Assembly: GCA_021732805.1 (NCBI GenBank)
Contig: JAKFUJ010000262.1
Span: 1 to 10,072 of the forward strand
Direction of reading: 5' to 3'
Source: Betaproteobacteria bacterium
Lineage (GTDB): Bacteria; Pseudomonadota; Gammaproteobacteria; Burkholderiales; SG8-41
Length of the DNA: 10,072 nucleotides
Shown here: in pieces, positions 6,047 through 10,072 of the stretch
Layout: every line of letters begins with the position of its first letter
Position numbering within the stretch: position 1 is the stretch's first letter
Position numbers and translations under genes: made by a program
The notes under the pieces: model-generated
What the model was told of the DNA's origin: nothing
Databases searched by the model: none
Seen by the model: the letters and a program-made list of their open reading frames with translations, nothing else

Positions 6047-6679
6047 ATGGCTGACTTCTGTTCAGGTTCCGGGCCTGGCGTTCGCGCCGGCAGCCGCATC
6101 CGCGGAGTTTCATTGCCTGAGCTGATCATATTCATAGCCATCCTCGGCGTCGGTCTGGCCGGGATCATCGGTGTGATGAATTACACCACGCGACACAGTG
6201 CCGATCCGCTGGCGCAGAAGCAGGCGCTGGCGATTGCCGAAGCCTATCTGGAAGAAATTCTGGCGCTGCCGTTTACGTACTGCGATCCGGATGATGCCAA
6301 TGCAGCCACCGCGCAATCGACGGCGGCCGCAAACCCGGTGGATCCAACGCGCTGTGCCAGCATCATTGAGGCGATGGGGCAGGAGGGCGAAATACGTGGC
6401 AGCGGCACGACACCATACGACAATGTCAACGACTACAGCAGCCTGGCCGCCGGCGTGCCGACCAATGTGGACGGTGCGGCGATTGGCGGCCTCGGGGCCT
6501 ATACCGTGGTGGTTGCAGTGGCGCCTGAGGCATTGACCGCAAATACCGGGACCGTGGCGGAGACCGATGCCAATGCCCGGCCACTATCGTTGCGTGTGAC
6601 TGTCACGGTCACCGGTCTCGACGCCACGGTGAGGCTCGATGGTTACCGTACCCGCTACGCACCCAATGCGCTGCCCTGA
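6047..6679 (+). CDS. mshD: MSHA minor pilin MshD (PilV/GspI-like)
   Basis: This 210-residue prepilin-like protein has a 20-residue leader, longer than in its neighbours, ending SRIRG before V21; the mature start is VSLPELIIFIAILGVGLAGI with Glu5 but Val instead of Phe at position 1. After the helix comes NYTTRHSADPLAQKQALAIAEAYLEEILALPF, the segment characteristic of MshD and PilV-type proteins, and then a region with Cys in YCDPDD and RCASIIEAMGQEGE. The frame is open well upstream into mshC. The ATG at 6047, 1 bp after the mshC stop, is chosen for spacing; an ATG at 6029 overlapping mshC is possible. Neither has a good ribosome binding site, so coupling to mshC is likely. Confidence 0.88.
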   Translation: MADFCSGSGPGVRAGSRIRGVSLPELIIFIAILGVGLAGIIGVMNYTTRHSADPLAQKQALAIAEAYLEEILALPFTYCDPDDANAATAQSTAAANPVDPTRCASIIEAMGQEGEIRGSGTTPYDNVNDYSSLAAGVPTNVDGAAIGGLGAYTVVVAVAPEALTANTGTVAETDANARPLSLRVTVTVTGLDATVRLDGYRTRYAPNALP

Positions 6680-6685
6680 TCCGTC

Positions 6686-7504
6686 ATGAATCTCCAGCGC
6701 GTTCGCGGCGTGACACTGGTGGAGCTGATTGTGGTGATCGCCATTACCGGCATCATCACGGCGGCGGTTGCATTGTTCATCCGTCGACCGGTCGAGGGTT
6801 ATGCCGATTCTGCCCGCCGTTCGGCTTTGACGGATCAGGCGGACACCGCTTTGCGCCGTATCAGCCGTGACCTGCGACTGGCTTTGCCAAACAGTGTAAG
6901 GGTCAGCGGGCAATTCATCGAATACATAGAAACCACCGGCGGTGGACGTTATCGCGCGGAAACCGGTACCGGCGGCAGCGGCAACAACATTCTGGATTTT
7001 ACGCAGGCTGATCCGGATGGTTTTGATGTTCTGGGCACCCCCCCCACATTTACTGCCGGCGCCGGTGGCAGCCAGATTGTGGTGTACAACCTGTACAGCA
7101 CGGGGGCTACTTCCAATGCTTACTTCACTGGAGCCACCAGTAATCGCGCTGCGTTGACCGGCGCTGGCACAATTCCGATTGCGCCCTGGCTGTTTCCGGC
7201 GCCGTCGCCCGCCAAACGGTTTCATGTGGTCAGCGGCCCTGTCACCTACGGCTGTATCGGCGGCCAGCTGATTCGCTACTCGGGCTATAGTTACAACGAA
7301 CCGCAGCAGGCGCCGCCGCCGGGTGCTGCCACAGCCGTGTTGGCTGGAAATGTTGCAGGCTGCCTGTTCGTATATACCCCGGGGGCTCTTACCGAGCGGA
7401 CTGGCACGATATCGATCATCCTGCAGGTCAGCAGTCTCGCGGCAAGTGGCGCCACTGAGCAGGTGCTCATGTTTCAGCAGGTTCAGGTCAGCAACGCGCC
7501 ATGA
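6686..7504 (+). CDS. mshO: MSHA minor pilin MshO (PilW/GspJ-like)
   Basis: This 272-residue prepilin-like protein has leader MNLQRVRG, mature start V9 (VTLVELIVVIAITGIITAAV, Glu5 present, Val at position 1), then FIRRPVEGYADSARRSALTDQADTALRRISRDLRLALPNSVRV, a stretch strongly characteristic of MshO. The C-terminal half is Gly/Ser/Thr/Ala-rich with few charged residues, as in large tip-proximal minor pilins. It begins 6 bp after mshD and overlaps mshP by 4 bases (ATGA), which indicates translational coupling. It contains a run of eight C at 7038-7045 (codons for T118-P119-P120), where slippage would truncate the protein. Confidence 0.92.
   Translation: MNLQRVRGVTLVELIVVIAITGIITAAVALFIRRPVEGYADSARRSALTDQADTALRRISRDLRLALPNSVRVSGQFIEYIETTGGGRYRAETGTGGSGNNILDFTQADPDGFDVLGTPPTFTAGAGGSQIVVYNLYSTGATSNAYFTGATSNRAALTGAGTIPIAPWLFPAPSPAKRFHVVSGPVTYGCIGGQLIRYSGYSYNEPQQAPPPGAATAVLAGNVAGCLFVYTPGALTERTGTISIILQVSSLAASGATEQVLMFQQVQVSNAP
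7038..7045 (+). repeat. homopolymer tract C8 inside mshO
   Basis: Eight consecutive C within the coding sequence, read as ACC-CCC-CCC. It is the longest C run I noticed in the window and a possible replication slippage site. Confidence 0.9.
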
Positions 7505-8037
7505 TAAAAATATTCCGTAACGCAGCGCGCAGCGCGAGCGTATTGCCGTCACAGGTTAGCGGCTTCAGCCTCGTCACCGCGATTTTTCTGCTGGTCATAT
7601 TGGCGGCGCTGGGCGGGTTCATGTTGAGGTTCACCGGTTTGCAGCAAAGCACCGTACAGAACGACGTACTGGGCGTGCGCGCTTACTATGCCGCCCGCGC
7701 CGGCATCAACTGGGCGATGTACCGGGCGCTGGATCCGGATAACGCAACGCCGGCAGCGCCACCGACGTTTGCCACATGTCCGGCAGGCACACTCAGCAGT
7801 TTGAGCGGCTCGCTGGCGCCATTCACGGTCGTGGTGGGGTGCGAGGATTTTGATGCAACAGAGGCGAACCGCAGTGTGCACATCTATCGGATTACAGCCA
7901 CAGCCTGCAATCAGGCGGCGTGTCCCGTGGCGCCTGCAGCAACGCCGCCAACGGGTTATGTCGAGCGCAGCGTAGTGGTGACTGTCGCCAAATGCAAAGA
8001 TCCGACAACGGCGCCCCGCTACGAGTGTGCACCATGA
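7501..8037 (+). CDS. mshP: MSHA biogenesis protein MshP (PilX/GspK-like)
   Basis: This 178-residue inner-membrane/minor-pilin-like protein has a basic N-terminus, then SG followed by FSLVTAIFLLVILAALGGFML (helix from about residue 22) and RFTGLQQSTVQNDVLGVRAYYAARAGINWAMYRAL, the PilX/MshP-type signature. The position equivalent to Glu5 is Thr (T26), so it lacks the residue most pilins use for register in the fibre, as in GspK-like proteins that sit at the tip. The distal part has several cysteines (CPAG, VVGCEDFD, ACNQAACP, AKCKDP, YECAP), suggesting disulfides in the periplasm. It overlaps mshO and mshQ by ATGA at each end, so O-P-Q form a tightly coupled unit. Confidence 0.9.
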   Translation: MIKIFRNAARSASVLPSQVSGFSLVTAIFLLVILAALGGFMLRFTGLQQSTVQNDVLGVRAYYAARAGINWAMYRALDPDNATPAAPPTFATCPAGTLSSLSGSLAPFTVVVGCEDFDATEANRSVHIYRITATACNQAACPVAPAATPPTGYVERSVVVTVAKCKDPTTAPRYECAP

Positions 8038-10072
8038 AAATTTTTTTTAAAAACAAATACTTAAGCGTATTTTCGGCGACAATCCTGCTGTTGTCGATGA
8101 TCGGGCTGACAGCGCCGGTGCAGGCACAGGTCGGCGTTCGCGCCGCGGCTCAAGCCAGTGCTGCACCCGGCCAGGCGGTTGTGTTCCAGGCACTGGGCGC
8201 CGCCGTCAGCGGTGCCGGAAACGTCACGCCGACATGGCCGGCGCATGCCATCAATGATATTGCGCTGCTGTTTATTGAAAGTGCGGGTGGTGAGCCGGCA
8301 ACACTCTCGATACCAGCGGGATTTGCCATTGTCGCCAACAGTCCGCAGGCCACCGGCGCGGGTACTGCGGGAACCCGGCTCACGGTGTACTGGGCGCGCG
8401 CGACCTCGGCGGCGATGGCGGCTCCGACGGTGCAGGATCCCGGCGACCACGTCTACGCGCAAATCATTACTTACCGCGGCGCCATCACCACCGGCAACCC
8501 GTGGGACATTACCGGCGGCGGTGTTAAAGCGGTGGCCAGCACTTCCGTGACCTTGAGCAGCGTCACCACCACGGTGCCCAATACACTGATCGTTCAGGCG
8601 GCCAGCAAGGATCTCGACTCGACCGCAGCGGGCTTCAGCGCCCAGACCAATGCCAACCTGACCGGTATTGCCGAGCGTTCGGACGCGGGCACAAACTCCG
8701 GCACCGGCGGCGGTTTTGCGGTATGGGATGGCAGCCTGGCCGCGGTCGGCGCAACGGGCACGACGACCGCGACCGTCACCAGTTCCATCAATACGTTCCT
8801 GACCATCGCGCTGAGACCCAACGCGGCGCTGACCATCAACGTGCCGGCGGGCACGGTCAACGATGATGTGATGATTGCCACGGTCGCGGTGCGTCCGTGC
8901 AGCAACACCAACGGCGGCGCCTGCACGGTGACGCTGTCGCCACCCGCTGGCTGGACGCTGCTGCGGCTGACCGACCAGACCGGTGGCGGCGGAACCGGCG
9001 GCTTTGGCAACCGGCTGGCGGTTTACCAGCGCGTGGTCAGCGGCGCCGAACCCGCTAGCTATACCTGGACCTTCGGCGGCGCCCCTGTCCATGCCGGCGC
9101 GGTTGGCGCCATCACCAGTTTCTCCGGTGCGGATACCGTCAATCCGGTGGTCGTCGAAAGCGGTCAGGCGACCGGCAATGCCTATACGCATGCAACGCCC
9201 GACATCAATACCGGCACTGTAACCAACACCATGCTGGTGTCCTCGCATGCGGCCAACTCGGCCGCTACCTGGGCCCCGCCGGCGGGGATGACCGAAGTCG
9301 TTGACGTTTCTTCCCAGGCGCCAACCAACGATCTCGGCATCTCGCTGGAAGTGAACTACCAACTGCAGGCCGCGGCCGGGGCGACCGGGACGCGGACGGC
9401 CACCCACTCCAATCCGCCTGCCAGCGATACCGGCGTCACCCACATTCTCGCCCTGCGCCCGGGCATCAACCATTTTTCCATCGCGCACGCCGGCAGCGGT
9501 GTGGCCTGTGACGTGCATACCATCACGCTCACCGCGCACAATGCCACGCATACGGCAGTGAACGCCAATAGCCTCGCGGTCAGTTTGTCGACAACCAACG
9601 GCCGTGGCACCTGGACCGGGATCGTCTCGGGCGGCGGCACCCTGACAGGGGTCGGCGCCGGCACCGGTATTGCGACCTATACCTTTGCCGCAGGATCGAG
9701 CACGGCGCAATTGTCCTTCCGTTACGCCAATCTGCCGGGCACATCGGACACCTTTGGCTTCAACGCCGTCAGCGGTGTGATCAGCGAAACCTCGGGTGCG
9801 GCGATTGCCGCCGATGATCCGTCGTTCACCATGGCGCAGGCGGGTTTCCGTTTCCGCAACATCACCGACAGCAGCGATACGATCCCGACGCAGATTTCCG
9901 GCAAGCCCTCGAACACCGGCTTCAATGCCAGGACCATCCGGCTGCAGGCGGTACGCACCGACACCACAACCCTGGCCTGTGCCGCGGCATTCCCGGCGGC
10001 GGCGACGCGGAACATCGAAATGGGTGCGGAATGCAACAGCCCCGGCGCCTGCGCCGGCAGTCTGGTCAGCAT
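8034..10072 (+). CDS. mshQ: MshQ-like secreted protein with two tandem beta-rich modules and a DUF6701-like region (3' truncated by window edge)
   Basis: The frame opens at the ATG overlapping the mshP stop (ATGA) and stays open for 679 codons to the window edge. Residues 1-31 are a Sec signal peptide: basic N-terminus (MKIFFKNK), hydrophobic core (ATILLLSMIGLTA), cleavage probably after PVQA. Residues about 70-262 and 270-476 are two divergent copies of a Gly/Thr/Ala-rich beta module. From about 480 on (with C492, FRFRN, IPTQISGKPS and AECNSPGAC) the sequence resembles the DUF6701 region typical of MshQ. The protein is expected to be exported and to act outside the membrane, possibly as a pilus-associated adhesin; the role is inference. 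A run of eight T at codons 3-5 follows the start. The start region is AT-rich, the rest GC-rich. Confidence 0.85.
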   Translation, partial: MKIFFKNKYLSVFSATILLLSMIGLTAPVQAQVGVRAAAQASAAPGQAVVFQALGAAVSGAGNVTPTWPAHAINDIALLFIESAGGEPATLSIPAGFAIVANSPQATGAGTAGTRLTVYWARATSAAMAAPTVQDPGDHVYAQIITYRGAITTGNPWDITGGGVKAVASTSVTLSSVTTTVPNTLIVQAASKDLDSTAAGFSAQTNANLTGIAERSDAGTNSGTGGGFAVWDGSLAAVGATGTTTATVTSSINTFLTIALRPNAALTINVPAGTVNDDVMIATVAVRPCSNTNGGACTVTLSPPAGWTLLRLTDQTGGGGTGGFGNRLAVYQRVVSGAEPASYTWTFGGAPVHAGAVGAITSFSGADTVNPVVVESGQATGNAYTHATPDINTGTVTNTMLVSSHAANSAATWAPPAGMTEVVDVSSQAPTNDLGISLEVNYQLQAAAGATGTRTATHSNPPASDTGVTHILALRPGINHFSIAHAGSGVACDVHTITLTAHNATHTAVNANSLAVSLSTTNGRGTWTGIVSGGGTLTGVGAGTGIATYTFAAGSSTAQLSFRYANLPGTSDTFGFNAVSGVISETSGAAIAADDPSFTMAQAGFRFRNITDSSDTIPTQISGKPSNTGFNARTIRLQAVRTDTTTLACAAAFPAAATRNIEMGAECNSPGACAGSLVS
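8041..8048 (+). repeat. homopolymer tract T8 at the start of mshQ
   Basis: Eight T preceded by four A and followed by five A, at codons 3-6 of mshQ. The run is a possible slippage site, and the A/T block stands out from the GC-rich surroundings. Confidence 0.9.
8241..8819 (+). repeat. MshQ module copy 1 (protein-level repeat)
   Basis: Residues about 70-262. Landmarks in order: NDIALLFIES, IPAGFAIV, TRLTVYWARATS, AQIITYRGAI, a TVPNTLIV strand, and the closing FLTIALRP. These line up in the same order with copy 2, although identity is low. Confidence 0.6.
8841..9461 (+). repeat. MshQ module copy 2 (protein-level repeat)
   Basis: Residues about 270-476. Landmarks: NDDVMIATV, PPAGWTLLR, NRLAVYQRVVSGAEPASYTW, GAITSFSGADTVNPV, TVTNTMLV, PPAGMTEV, GATGTRTATHS, closing THILALRP. 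I recognise this as a recurring bacterial surface-protein module of about 190 residues, but I cannot name a Pfam entry for it. Confidence 0.65.

Noticed and set aside
8061..9710. A 549-codon open frame on the - strand opposite mshQ
   Set aside because: It is Arg/Gly-rich with no recognisable family, typical of a reverse-frame shadow in GC-rich DNA. The + strand frame here has a signal peptide, coupled start and recognisable modules.
1..10072. CRISPR arrays, tRNA or rRNA genes, insertion sequences, attachment sites
   Set aside because: No direct-repeat arrays, RNA gene signatures, transposase frames or terminal inverted repeats were seen; the window is densely packed with the genes listed.

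Overview
The window is most of an MSHA-type (type IVa-like) pilus locus on the + strand, preceded by two housekeeping genes. It looks like a proteobacterial chromosome of moderately high GC. The gpsA-trmL neighbourhood and the MSHA gene set suggest a beta- or gammaproteobacterium. I lean towards a Nitrosomonadales/Gallionella-like betaproteobacterium, but this is inference and no marker in the window fixes the taxon.

Layout: bases 2-379 are the 3' end of gpsA (glycerol-3-phosphate dehydrogenase). Convergent to it on the - strand is trmL (385-849). A 155-bp intergenic region then leads into ten collinear + strand genes: mshE (assembly ATPase), mshG (inner-membrane platform), an mshF-position prepilin-like gene, two tandem pilin paralogues (mshB/mshA position), mshC, mshD, mshO and mshP (minor-pilin-like proteins), and the 5' two thirds or so of a large secreted mshQ-like protein that runs off the right edge. 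The order E-G-F-B-A-C-D-O-P-Q is the classical MSHA order. The upstream half of the classical cluster (mshI-N, including the MshL secretin) is not here; trmL and gpsA occupy its place.

The most striking signal is regulatory. The three intergenic gaps in front of mshE, the first pilin and the second pilin each contain a near-consensus sigma-54 (RpoN) -24/-12 element with exact GG-N10-GC spacing. Other TGGCACG strings that I noticed inside genes lack the correctly spaced TTGC partner. A strong intrinsic terminator follows the second pilin, just before mshC, so the downstream minor-pilin genes probably depend on read-through. Together this suggests an RpoN-controlled pilus with the second pilin as the highly expressed major subunit and the tip/minor genes kept at low level.

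How the parts would work together: MshE carries an N-terminal tandem 24-5-24 MshEN motif (c-di-GMP binding) ahead of its ATPase and would drive pilin polymerisation through MshG. The two pilin paralogues supply the fibre. MshC/D/O/P resemble the minor pilins that prime assembly. MshQ, exported by a signal peptide and built here from two tandem beta-rich modules plus a DUF6701-like region, is a candidate surface or tip adhesin. Homopolymer tracts in mshO (C8) and at the start of mshQ (T8) are possible slippage sites.
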